A stretch of DNA of 64,000 bases. Origin: Sabellastarte sp. h YS-2021. Taxonomy: Eukaryota > Annelida > Polychaeta > Sabellida > Sabellidae. The stretch is from the NCBI GenBank assembly GCA_964017235.1, contig OZ024927.1, forward strand, positions 23,641,160 to 23,705,159. Direction: 5' to 3'. The notes beneath the pieces are model-generated. The model searched no databases. It was given only the letters and a program-made list of their open reading frames with translations, and was not told the origin of the DNA. This document shows positions 53,691 through 64,000 of this stretch, piece by piece. Each line of letters starts with the position of its first letter. The first letter of the stretch is position 1. The position numbers were made by a program, and so were the translations under genes.

Positions 53691-54224
53691 GAGGCTTGTA
53701 ACAACTTATTTTGTATTACCTCTTATTTTGTATCAAATTTTGGCTTATTTTGTATTACCGACCTATTTTGTAGTAAAATTGCATTCTTTCATATTTTGAT
53801 CATATTTCATATTTTGACTTTGATCTTTAAAATCTTATCCAGCCCCTATCTTTCAAACTGTAAGGTGTAGGAGGTTGATATTTCTTAGGGATATTGGTTA
53901 GGAAGTGTAGGTTAGCAATTTGCAGTCTAACATGTTGACCTTTGACCTTGTCATAGCACTGCTGACCTTTATAGTCTTTAGAAAGTTGATATTTAACATG
54001 AACATTGGCTGGGGGATAGGTGTATTGTTCAACTTCATAGTGTTACATCTATTTTCCCTGTCACTTTTACTCTGTAATGTTGAACATGAATATAATATTT
54101 AGGCAGATATTTCTTGAGTGTACACAGTGTACATGATAACATCTAATCTCATGGAGTTCATTGACTTTTCCCAAGGTTGTGGGATCTGGGCATCTCTGAT
54201 GCTATTTTTAGGAGCTGGACAAAT

Positions 54225-54785
54225 CGGTCTTTGCCAATTCCGCCCTCGGCAAATCGGTCCCCTAAAATAGTAGGCCCTGGGCAAATCGGCCACCTAAAAA
54301 AGTCTGCCCTGGGAAAATTGGCCCCAATTTAAAACTTATGTAATGAGAACTTATTTATAGACCTGCAGAAAGCATATGATTGGGTTGATAAAGATATTTC
54401 TTCAGGATTATTAAACAGAAAAATAAGGGGTCCTTTTCAACAGAAACTGTATGCCTTAATTGAAATGGTGTGACATTTATTTATTGTAATCAGGCTCTTA
54501 TTAAAATAATGGGTGGATAAATATGCATGACAATGTTATCACAATAGTGTCAATTGTTTATGTGTTTGACGAAGTGTAATTAACACATATGAGAGATGTC
54601 AAGATACTAGAATAAATCCCATGTAACCTATGTGCAATAAAACATGTTAGACATTAAAAGCTGATTGTTCCTTTTGAAAAAATACATAAATCATATGTAC
54701 ACTTATCTATCTATATCTAGGGGGCTGATGTGACCAGCTAATTTTATTTTGGGAGCCGATTTGACAAAGGGCCAATTTATCTATG
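54225..54785. repeat. Nested repeats with CAAATCGG motifs
   Basis: GGACAAATCGGTC, GGCAAATCGGTCCCCTAAAA, GGCAAATCGGCC and GAAAATTGGCCCC stand in tandem at 54225-54330. GGGAGCCGATTTGACAAAGG and GCCAATTT, in the opposite sense, lie at 54750-54780. They may be the ends of a small element nested in the larger one, with the LINE scrap between. Confidence 0.45.
54335..54480 (+). pseudogene. LINE reverse transcriptase scrap
   Basis: The reading FIDLQKAYDWVDKDI is RT motif A, with a further LLNRKIRG and KLYALIEM. It is only about 45 codons long and the rest is absent. Similar in type to the scrap at 62665-62960. Confidence 0.55.
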
Positions 54786-55809
54786 ATTCCAATCTTTTGT
54801 CTGGAAACACAACATGTTTGTTTCTACCACTTACAGCATTTTAACCTTTTTATGCTAGTGCTTCTACCAGTAAACTAAATCTGAGTTCTCTATATGTAAA
54901 CTTTATCTGATTCAACAAGGGCATTCATACTTCCACAAATATATTCCAGTACAAGATTTAACACCAAATTCAAATTCATTTACGGATGCAGATATAATTT
55001 TCAACAAACTACTGACTAGTTTAATCAATTATATATCTGTGAAATGTCAGTGCTGAAAATAAGAATTACTATCAGGCAAATGGTAAATGGATTACAAGAT
55101 TGAATGCAGTAAGGATTAAATTCCTTTGAGTCCATCCTTTGATGGAGACATGACACTATAAAAGGTGAATGGAAATTACTATAAAATAAATCAATGATAC
55201 AAAACAAGTTGTCAAAAGAGCAGCTTATTTTGTATTATCGACTTATTTTGTATCACCCTGATATCTTGTCTAAATTCTGTGCACTGTTTTGTAACATATT
55301 AGTCTACTGCGTATACAAACTAAGTCGGCCAAGCAATACAAAATGAGGCAATTTTACTAGAAAATAAGTCGGTAATACGAAATAACTAAAAAATTGATAC
55401 GAAATAAGTCAGGTAATACAAAATAAGTCAAAAATTGATACGAAATAAGTCAGGTAATACAAAATAAGTGGGTGATACAAAATAAGTTGTTACAAGGCTC
55501 ATCAGACACTGGTATATTTGTGTATCTATTTATGAATTTATGGCAAATGGAATTAGGGATATGACCACTTAGCGGACATAGCTTTCAGTTCTCTTTCCAT
55601 CTCTTCTGGGCTCACTATAGGCAAAATGTATTAAGTATCCTAGAGCGTTTTTTAAACAGAATGCTTAACTTGCTGAGGTTCAAGTAAAATGCAACCTCTA
55701 GACTGTCACATGCCTTTTTAGAGTCAACCAAGAAGTCTTATGGGGTTTTGTTCAAGACCTTCTTAGCTTTTGTGGCCTTCATGCACTGGGACTTGGATGA
55801 GGTGAATGT

Positions 55810-57960
55810 ATTCAGCCTGTTAGGTTTCCTTGAATGTTTTGAAATAAATGGAGTTAAGCATACCCTGGAGTTGAGCATGTCCAGATGGCAAATTATTTGT
55901 CAACTATTAAATCTAAATTCTTAATTTATGGTCAAGATGTTGTGTGTTTTACTGACGCTAGATTATAGTTATATAAGAGCGCTGTTCAGTTACATGCCCC
56001 TTTCAATGTCAATTAGCTCAATAAAATGATTGACATACCATTGCTGATTACAATTGCAGAGCAGTGTGATTACATATGTATATGGGACAGGTGTATAAAC
56101 CCCTTTTATTTGCTCAGTTTCTTCTCTTTCTTGCGTATGTCAAATTTAGTTCCACATAGTGTTGCTACCATCTCACCATTAAGACATTTGGCAAGAGTAG
56201 ATGTACTATTTAAACCAGGCAAAGCTGTAATAATTATTAAATGGTCAAAAGCAATGCAAAATAATAATCAACTTATTATAATAAGTTACTTAGTGTACCT
56301 AGAATTTCGAGTTCTCCTATTTGTCCAGTCATTTCTAACCTTCTGGCTTTGATCCCCAAAGGTCCTAATGTACCTTTGTTTCAAGTCAAATACCAGCAAG
56401 AATGGATCCCCCTTACTGATACTCGTGTCACAACACACATTATACAAGTATTGTCTAGATTGAATCTTGCAGGTGCTGGTTACACCTTTCACACTTTCTG
56501 GCATTCAGATGCCAGCTTTGCTTTCAACAATGATGTAGCTTTGCAAAACATACAGAAGCATGGCATCTGGACATCGGACTGTGTCCGGAGATACATCACT
56601 GATAGTGCAAATGCAGGCTAGCAGGTAGCTAATATGTTCAGAACCAAGCTTTCCAGGCGTTGCTTTCTACTTGAATGTGGTTCCATCTTGGGAGCTTGGA
56701 TATCCATAGTGTATTCAAATGATAGACAGTTGTCAGGCTATTGTGTACTTTTGATCACATAGTAATCTTGTCCTTACTTTACTAGTCCAGGGTCTTAGGT
56801 TTGAGAGACAGTGGGGCTGTAATGCTCTGTCCTTTAGGGTGACCCTTGGGCTCTTGAAATAGGGCTGTGCTCGTTTAGGTAGCAGCAGTAATTCTAGGCA
56901 CTTTGGTGCCTTGTTAATAATGTCTTAACTTCTACTCTGGGGGTAGGGCAGCTGTAGTGCTAGTAATTCAAACGTGGCTTATGTTATATGTGGATCTTAG
57001 ATACTTTAATGATTTGATACCTTATGTAACTTAACAACTAACATCGTGACAGGTAATTTGGTGTAGTAGCATGGTTATTAGTAGAATATGGTCAGTAAAC
57101 ATATGCACAGCCTTCAGGCTTGATTTGAGCTTGTCACTTATTTTACTGAAATACTATTTTTATAAACTATGTCTAATCAGTTTGCTTATCAAGACAGCAT
57201 GAATAATCATATTATTTGGAATGTACATCAGTATGGATATAACTGGTAGCTGTAATTTTTTAACATCAACGTAGGATGTATATAACTGCAGTCACTAACT
57301 TGTCATAGGTATATGGACAGATTGTACAATGCTAACTTGACATGTTAATGTAAACTTGTTAAAGTATCAGACTGTATTATAATAATTAAATGACGGTTTC
57401 TTTGCGTAATGTTATCTACAAAGCTATCTGTAAAACTTGTTTGGTCAAGTCCAAATTGTTTATTATTCTGATAGTCATGCTACTGACATTTATAATAATT
57501 TGATATACGTATTTTAGTTTGTAGTAATTTTAACTCATTATAGTCTGTGATGTAAAATCTAGCTCTTATTGAGGTTAGTACTTGTATTTATAAACTAATT
57601 ATGGGGTGTACAATAACATACAGTTTTCATTGTAACTTGTTTTAACTTATCTTATTTCGTCCATGGTGTTCTGATATTGGCTGGTGTAATTTCTTTTTTT
57701 TAATTTGAAATCACAATGTCCTCAATTCAAATATGTACTTGTATTAGTTCTGTACTGGCATAGGGTCACTTTCATTATGCACTCTTATAGATTTCCCTTC
57801 CAAATTTAATTAAGGATTTTTAACATACTTCGGTTAAGGTTACCTCAAACTAGCTTTAGTTTAAAGTGCCCTATCCCAGTATTTTATGGCTGCAAGTTGT
57901 AATGGGTTGTTATGGATTGTATATATGCAGTAGTTAATATATCAGAGAATAAAAATTTTA
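55810..57960 (+). mobile_element. Eroded YR retrotransposon 3' part, relative of copies 1 and 2
   Basis: Recombinase remnants: LLSFFSFLRMSNLVPHS, IKWSKAMQNNN, FHTFWHSDASFAF and HGIWTSDCVRRYI align with YR copy 2. At 57765-57920, AGGGTCACTTT, GGTTACCTCAAACTAGC and AAAGTGCCCTA echo the motif order of the B repeats. No RT is found upstream. An old fossil with many breaks. Confidence 0.7.
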
Positions 57961-58539
57961 TATCGCTATGCATGTTGACCTTTGCGCTCACTGTGGTTGT
58001 CCAAATTTTAACTTTAACCTTTGGAGTTATAGTCAGCCAACTTCTGGTAATCGAGGAACTGAGGATGCATACATTTCCTTTGGCTTTAGGTGTTGCCTAG
58101 AGTTCATTGCAATCTTGGGATTCCAGGTCCACTTGACAGTTGAGACAGGCCCAGTAAACATTTTTGAGTTTTTCAAATGTTTGAATCCAAATGATTTGTG
58201 AAGGATAAAAAAATGATGGGTACAAAGACCATTTATAATAGAATGTTTTCAAAATATTTTATGTAAACTGTTTATTAAATCTTTAAAGAGAAATGTTAGA
58301 AAGACATTATATATGAATATGAAAATGTCTCAATAACAATGAGGTGAGATGTCAAATTCAATATCTTTTTAAGTTGCTCATTGATGAAAATATTATTTTT
58401 ATTTCTAAAATTGTTGCTTAAAAAGATAGTGGCTTAAAAATTGTGCCCCCATTCAATTATTACTTTTAGGGATTGCATGTGGGCCAATTTTTACAAAGTC
58501 CTCTAAATTCCCCTATGATTGTTTACCACTATCTTTGTT
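57961..58539. other. Sequence without recognisable features
   Basis: Two overlapping short open frames around 57912-58201 show no motif I know. Confidence 0.4.
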
Positions 58540-58940
58540 TGGAAACTTTTTAAGGTAAACATTTAATATGCATTCTGAAAATATAGGTTTAAAAAAACGT
58601 TTGCTAGAACACATTTCAAAAATATGGGTATAAGAACTAGTGGCTATTAAATTTTTGTAAAACATTTTCAGAGCAAACATTTACAAAACAGTGTCATCAA
58701 ATGTTGCTTAAACATTTTATGTATACTGTTTTATCACACATTTCATCATGAATGTTTGAAAAATATTTCCAGCATAACCAACATTTCTTCAGCTATTTTA
58801 TAAATGTTTGAAAAACATTTCCAGTCAAACCTACGCATATAGTTTCTTGAGTTATTTTATAAATGTTTAATAAATGTTTTCAGTAAAAATGTTTGCATAG
58901 AAAATGTTCATAAAACATTTTTCAAAAATACAGTGTGAAT
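58540..58940. repeat. AT-rich short palindromic repeats
   Basis: ATTTTATAAATGTTTGAAAA and AACATTTCCAG and variants recur near 58755, 58800 and 58860. ATGTTTGAAAAACAT is itself palindromic. Ends and class are unclear. Confidence 0.55.
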
Positions 58941-59319
58941 GTTTATGGGAGTTACACTGGAGCCGACCCTATAACTAAAACTACAAATCTAGGGTCAGTA
59001 GCAAAAGCCGGAGATAAGAGAGCAAAATCCAGAAAAAAGCGCAAGAAAAATTTGGATTGGTTTCATCTCCCCGACAGGAAGTAGTACATCCCTTCTTGTC
59101 TGGATCAAGATCCCAACATGACTTGGGGTTGGAATGCTTTTTTCCATGCCTCGACGGGAAACTACCAGGACAAGCTGTAAACCCTTAACAGACAAGCCAT
59201 ATCAGGTCATGACACGCTGAACTGACAAACCGACAGGATTGGAGCATTTCCCCGACTCACCCCAACTGGACTGATTAATTTCTGGAGTCAAGATTGAGAG
59301 TAGGGATCAAACCAAAATA

Positions 59320-59513
59320 GCCATACCCCACAGCCCGTACCCCACAGCCTGGGAAAATAGTTTTCAACACCATGAGATATAGAAGTAGTGAAACAGTACA
59401 CAGACTGGAATACTTTCAGAGCAGTGTCAGTGTCCAAATAATGTTTAAGTAGAGAAAATAGCATCTAAGAGAAAGAAATTGCATGTAAAGAATAAGTATT
59501 AAAACAAGATGCA
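59320..59513. repeat. Left half of the repeat paralogous to 41010-41320
   Basis: Shares the blocks listed for 41010-41320. The match stops at ACAAGATG (59513) and resumes at 60383, on the far side of an inserted element. Confidence 0.75.
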
Positions 59514-60382
59514 CTCAGAGAGAGCAAAACGCTCGACTCCATGTGACCAGTCTCTCAAGTGATATAAAGTATTGTAAGGAAGACAATAAAATAAAACTAA
59601 ACCTCTGAAAATTCATGATTTTTTTTGTATCCAAAATAAGATCCAGATCTTTCTTTTAGTAACTTCTTCCTTCGGTCAGGTCCTACCCACAAATTTTTAA
59701 TAAAGATCTGTTCATTAGTTCTGGAGTAATCTAAACACACACACAAATAAAAACAAAAAAAAAACAAACAAAACAGACAAATAGACAAACAATTAGCACA
59801 CAAAAACATAAACTGCTGGTGGAGGTAAAAATGTTGCTTAAAGGTCACTTTTTGGTGAAAATCACACATGGTAATTTTTTTGTGATGGACTGTCAAGAAA
59901 TTGACAGAAAAAAAGAGAAAATAAAAACAGAAATAATAATTAATAAAAATGATGAATATACCACCTCCCTCAATTTCAAGACATAAAATAGAAGAAATAT
60001 TTTTACTTAAAGACAGCAACTATCACAAGCTAGGTTTGTGACCTCACACTGACAATTGCGTTGTGACATCACTGAGTAATGACATCATCAGAAAGCAAAA
60101 TATTGTTTTTTTACATATGTGATGAAGAGAAGCAGTTTCACTGTGTATTCCCAATTAAAAATAAGAAAAACTCTCTCCTGACTTTAATTTTCTAACAAAT
60201 TGCACCAAATTTGGAAGAATCCGTCTGTACCCCATGAAACACCTGCCCACCAAATTTGAGATTGATTGATGTTATAGTTTTTGAGTTATAAGGGCAAAAC
60301 AGTGCACAGACAGACAGACAGAAAGACAGACCGACACAAACTGATTACAATAACCCTCTCCTATCGTCGAGCGTTAACAAGA
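59514..60382. mobile_element. Non-autonomous element with subterminal inverted repeats
   Basis: It interrupts a repeat whose empty form is seen at 41010-41320. AACGCTCGAC occurs 15 bp from the left end (59528-59537), and its inverse GTCGAGCGTT occurs 8 bp from the right end (60366-60375). Internal sequence includes ACCAAATTTGGAAGAATCC, GTTTTTGAGTTATAAGG and a (GACA)n run. Subterminal inverted repeats without terminal ones suggest a Helentron-derived element. No coding sequence. Confidence 0.6.
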
Positions 60383-60720
60383 CAATTCAGTAAACTAAAA
60401 ATTATGAAGCTTTAAGACCTCTCCCATTTTGATTTTCATTTGTATGATCGAATTATGGTTAGGATGTTTTGAATATTACTCATACATACAGATGTAGCAA
60501 TACATGCTTTTATGTGGAATTGGGGCAAAACCTGTGGCTCACTTGATGCAATACCATCTGTTACAATGGGAAGTTGCAAAAGTAAAACAGTTAATGACTT
60601 CTAATGTGACTTTAACAGTGCTTAATCTACATCAAAAGACACCCAAAGGTGCAACAACCAAGATTCAAGTAAAAAGATATAAGAGAGATATAAGAGAGGT
60701 AAACAGTATCAGATATCCTC
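60383..60720. repeat. Repeats paralogous to 41290-41320 and 48590-48870
   Basis: The end of the interrupted repeat is followed at 60430 by a close match to 48590-48870. In intron 2 the same two segments are 7 kb apart, with the satellite between them. Confidence 0.7.
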
Positions 60721-60748
60721 TTAGAGACACAAAATAGCATCAGATATG

Positions 60749-61307
60749 CAAGATCAAAGGTCAAATCAACGTCACACCATGACGTTGCACACAAGTAACC
60801 CTTGACCAATGTCTCTACCAAATATCAACTTCCTACACCTTACGGTTTCCGAGATATACCCCGGACAAGATTTTATAGGTCAAGACCACTACGGCAAGGT
60901 CAAAGGTCAAATCAAGGTCAGACCATGACGTTGCACACCTACACCCCCTAACCAATATCCCTACCAAGTATCAACTTCCAACACCTTACGGTTTCTGAGA
61001 TATAGCCCGGACAAGATTTTATAGGTCAAGGTCACTACGGCAAGGTCAAAGGTCAAATCAAGGTCACGCCATGACATTGCACACCTACACTCCCAAACCA
61101 ATGTCCCTACCAAGTATCAACTTCCTACACCTTACGGTTTCCGAGATACAGCCCGGACAAGATTTTAGAGGTCAAGGTCACTACGGCAAGGTCAAAGGTC
61201 AAATCAAGGTCACACCATGACGTTGCACACCTACACCTCCTAACCAATGCCCCTACCAAGTATCAACTTCCTACACCTTACAGTTTCTGAGATACAGCCC
61301 GGAGAAA
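60749..61307. repeat. 146-bp tandem array with DR1 nuclear-receptor motifs
   Basis: The anchor CAAGGTCAAAGGTCAAATCA recurs at 60895, 61041 and 61187, with a variant at 60749: period exactly 146 bp. Each full unit has AGGTCA-A-AGGTCA (60897-60909, 61043-61055, 61189-61201) and one or two more AGGTCA half-sites, then CACCATGACGTTGCACACC, ACCAAGTATCAACTTCCTAC and TACGGTTTCCGAGATA. It ends against the Penelope-like element. About 9.3-9.9 kb upstream of the SLC22 start. Confidence 0.92.
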
Positions 61308-62660
61308 CTTTTACCCACCGAGGATTCCGGATGTGCATGGATGAAATCCACAATGTGTATTATTTTGGGAACTCCACTATGATTGGGTTGGTTGAAATGG
61401 TGACCAACTGCATTTTTAGGATTTTTGCTGTTGGCATTATAAACATGTCTCTGGAAGCAGTCCATAAGTTGTCTCTGGTTTTACTAATATACTGGATAAG
61501 AGAGACCTTACAAGTAATGCAGTATATTGCTCTTGTTTTTTTGTTTGTTTTTGTTTTGTTTTTTTGACTGCTGATTTTTGTAGAGTAGTCATGTTTGGTG
61601 ACCGTGCATGTGATGTAGCCTTAAGTGAAGTCAGGAATAGTATCTACAACTTTTTTGTTGCGCACGGTGTAAAAAGTAGGGGTATTAGGTGGAGAGTCCA
61701 CCTTGGCTCCTACAAGCATCTCTCTGAGATTTTTTATTCTTCTGTATCCAAAGATAACTTTGGCTTCATGAATGTATTTACTGTCATTAGACCTGGTGAG
61801 GCAGGACCAGTTCTTCATGACAATGTTTTTCAATTTAGAAAAGTTTGGTTGGAAGGTTAAGATAGCAGACAGGTTTTCTTTTTTTGCCATCAGGTTATTG
61901 GATAGCCTCATCTGAGAAAGTGGTGCTTTGAAATGTTGGCATTCTTCTCAAACTCAGTGATGTTTGAGCAGATCCTCCGGATTTGAATTGGCTATATGGT
62001 AATCCAGTTTTGCTGTGAAGTGGATGTCATGGGTTGTATAGCAAATGTTTGTGGGAATCTGTGGGGTTGGGTATATAGGTCAGTGGTCAGAATGCAATCT
62101 GTGTTAATAGAAACTGTGATGTCTAAAATGTGGACACTATGGTTATAAATTTCTGAAGTGAACTTCATGGTGGAATGTGTTGAATTGAGTTTATCAGAGT
62201 ATTATTGAGTTTATTTGGCAGACAATGTTTGATACTTTTGTCTCATACAGAAGGTCATATCTCTATGGTGGGGGGGGGAGGGGTGCTGGGGGCTGCCATT
62301 TAGATTTAATTTTGAATCTATAGCTGTTAAATACACTGTCACTTATGAAACTGTCAGGCTAAGTGTACAAGTCAGCTGTTTGACTGGGGTTAATACTTGG
62401 AGGGTCATTGAGGTTGTCATTGTCTTCTGAATGGAAGAAATGAAAGCGTCTAATGTCTCGGTGGAAATTGTCAAGATTCTGTCTATGTTCTCCTAGATTT
62501 GGTTCACTAGGGGACGGACAGAAGATATGACCCTTGGAAAGTAACAACATTTTACTGCTTTTAACTACACTGACCTGTTCGAATGCTGAATCATCAGTGG
62601 ATATAACGTATGATTCCTCAGAATAAAAGCCTCTTGTCAAACTAAAAATTCTCAAGAAAG
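61250..62660 (-). mobile_element. Penelope-like retroelement remnant
   Basis: Minus-strand pieces in PLE order. N-terminal LLSKGHIFCPSPSEPNLGEH and NLDNFHRDI lie at 62359-62600. The late RT part (MKFTSEIYNHSVHILDITVS, LTTDLYTQPH, IRRICS) lies at about 61940-62180. LTFQPNFSKLKNIVMKNW and IFGYRRIKNLREMLVGAK lie at 61640-61870. A GIY-YIG-type C-terminal part with AVGHHFNQPNHS and DFIHAHPESSVGKSF lies at 61271-61440. These are the RT and endonuclease hallmarks of Penelope-like elements. The central RT motifs are missing or decayed. Confidence 0.75.
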
Positions 62661-62664
62661 AAAA

Positions 62665-62960
62665 CTCTTTTTGCAGCTTTCACTGACATGAGTAAGGTGT
62701 TTGATAGTGTAAATCGTAATTTCCTGCTTTTAACACTATTGAAAATAGAAATACTATAAAATAGAAGGTAAAATGAATAAAGCCATAAAGGCCTTGTATC
62801 TAGAAACATTTTCTTGTGTTAATTTGCACGGTTATTTTACCAAGTTGTTTGAAAAATTAATTGGTAATCGACAAGGTGATAATTGCCAGTTTCTCTATTT
62901 AATATATTTTAAAATGACCTTGCATATGAGACTCAGTCACAAAATCTTAAAATTGGAGAT
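62665..62960 (+). pseudogene. LINE reverse transcriptase scrap
   Basis: AAFTDMSKVFDSVNRNFLLL is RT motif A, followed in another frame by NKAIKALYLETFSCVNLHGY, FTKLFEKL and GNRQGDN, the motif before the catalytic box. Two frames and a stop separate the parts. Similar in type to 54335-54480. Confidence 0.65.
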
Positions 62961-64000
62961 TTAATAAGTTCCATATAAATATAAGATAATTTTAACAGGT
63001 GGTTTTAACAGGAGTTGGCATGCCAAAAAAAGTTTATATACATGCATTTACATGCTGGGAGCAAATAAATACACAACAAATTTGTATTTTATACAGCATG
63101 ACTTTGCTTGACTCTTACTCAAAATCTTATTTCTTCTTAAAGGGTTACTACACCCCCAAAACAAAAAAGCTTTTAAAACATTTATTACAGTATGGTAAAT
63201 CATTTCCCAAAACTGAATTTTCAAAAATAGCTTAATTACTGAGTAATCAGCAATTAAAGAAAATACACCTTTGCCATATATGGCAAAACTGAGCCCAAGA
63301 CACGAAAATTGCCGAGTGCGCTGCTGTAGTAGTGTGTGTGTGCACTGACATCATGATGGCCCATGTATTTTCTCTGTTTTATGCACCGGTAAGTCATTCA
63401 GATATAGAAGTGTAGATATACTGTAACATGACAGTTAATTACAACATTAAAATAGACAAAAATTAAGCCATAAGAAGGGCTACATGAAAAATCACACACA
63501 GTTACTGCTTTACCAGCATGAGGAGTCATGTTTCAGTTTTGGAAAACATTTTTATCAAGAGTGATTTGGAACCCTCTGCTACCTGTCCCCATGTCAAAAC
63601 AAGATAATGTAGGTGTAAATGTAAAACATCTGGAGAGTCCAGCACTTCTGCTCAGCCAGTTAATTAATTGGTAGTTTCTGGGTTGCTTTTGAAGCTTTTG
63701 GCACGTGCTTCTAAAACTACTTCAAAATTTAACATCTCAAAATTATGCAGTTATAAATGAGAACTCTAAAATTGTTTCTTATTAAAAACTGTTGTATATT
63801 TGCATATTACTGTTACAAGTCCCGCGTGGCAGGAATTTCATAATTTACTATTTGTAAATTAATCACATGTTGAACATGAAGATAAATTAAATAAAACTTG
63901 CTTGAATTTGAACTTTGAATCTTTGTTTAAAGTTTGCTGTTAGTTATCAAAAGATAGCAGACACGGCATAAAAAAAGGACCCCGACTTTACAATGGTGCA
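62961..64000. other. Sequence without clear genes
   Basis: CTTAAAGGGTTACTACACCC at about 63138 has the look of a TTAA-targeting transposon end (Kolobok or piggyBac type), but no partner end lies in the window. CCATATATGG at 63275-63284 is a CArG-like palindrome without context. Confidence 0.3.

Larger units (their letters stand above)
53697..55494. mobile_element. Inverted-repeat DNA transposon with iterated termini
   Basis: Both ends read inward TGTAACAACTTATTTTGTAT and are flanked by AGGCT (53692-53696 and 55495-55499), a 5-bp duplication. The left terminus has about four and the right about seven repeats of a 16-25-bp unit [A]CTTATTTTGTAT[TC]A[CA]. Two more units lie in the opposite sense at 55217-55255. 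The inner ends TAGTAAAATTGC match too. No transposase is seen. The 1798-bp element hosts a LINE scrap and short CAAATCGG repeats. TGT...ACA ends recall Ginger-type transposons, but those make 4-bp duplications, so the superfamily is open. Confidence 0.85.

Noticed and set aside
57912-58201. Small membrane-like and cysteine-containing open frames
   Set aside because: Overlapping frames in an eroded retrotransposon flank, with no conserved motif.
60749-61307. CRISPR-like regular repeats
   Set aside because: The entire 146-bp unit repeats, with no unique spacers, and the DNA is clearly animal.

Overview
The window is metazoan nuclear DNA. It is AT-rich, has spliced genes with GT-AG introns, and is dense in tyrosine-recombinase (YR) retrotransposons, LINEs, a Penelope-like element, tRNA-derived SINEs, short DNA transposons and several tandem arrays with monomers near 150 bp. 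That mix fits a marine invertebrate (mollusc, hemichordate, echinoderm or lancelet are all compatible). I cannot name the species from sequence alone.

The only host gene I can assemble is on the minus strand, from about 51433 down to about 24673. It is a ten-exon SLC22-family solute carrier (organic cation / carnitine / organic anion transporter) of about 526 residues. Every exon junction has GT-AG ends and phases agree from exon to exon. Its introns hold most of the repeats: a DIRS element with inverted terminal repeats in intron 8, a short transposon with a clear target duplication in intron 9, and in the 12-kb intron 2 a broken LINE, a segmental duplication, a Ty3/Gypsy gag fossil and a 147-bp satellite.

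Region by region. 1-5719: YR retrotransposon copy 1 (plus strand, left end outside the window) with split direct repeats at its 3' side. 5720-8727: older sequence with a gag-like remnant and transposon copy 7829-8129. 8728-14288: YR copy 2, a second lineage of the same family. 14640-15480: LINE/SINE tail and another repeat. 15780-18070: DIRS-1-like element, minus strand. 18085-21120: CR1/L2-group LINE, minus strand. 21820-23355: minisatellite carrying E2F-like and YY1-like motifs. 24673-51433: the SLC22 gene. 52317-52600: two SINE copies. 53697-55494: DNA transposon with iterated inverted termini and a 5-bp target duplication. 55810-57960: eroded relative of YR copies 1 and 2. 59514-60382: element with subterminal inverted repeats. 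60749-61307: 146-bp array whose monomers each hold a nuclear-receptor DR1. 61250-62660: Penelope-like element. 62665-62960: LINE scrap.

The strongest unusual signals are the trimeric higher-order structure of the 147-bp satellite and its hairpin-ended flank, the DR1 array upstream of a transporter gene, the 53.7-55.5 kb inverted-repeat element, the 5-bp-duplication transposon pair, and the YR family with split repeats and an unusual double-zinc-motif gag. I see no bacterial operons, CRISPR arrays or rRNA genes.
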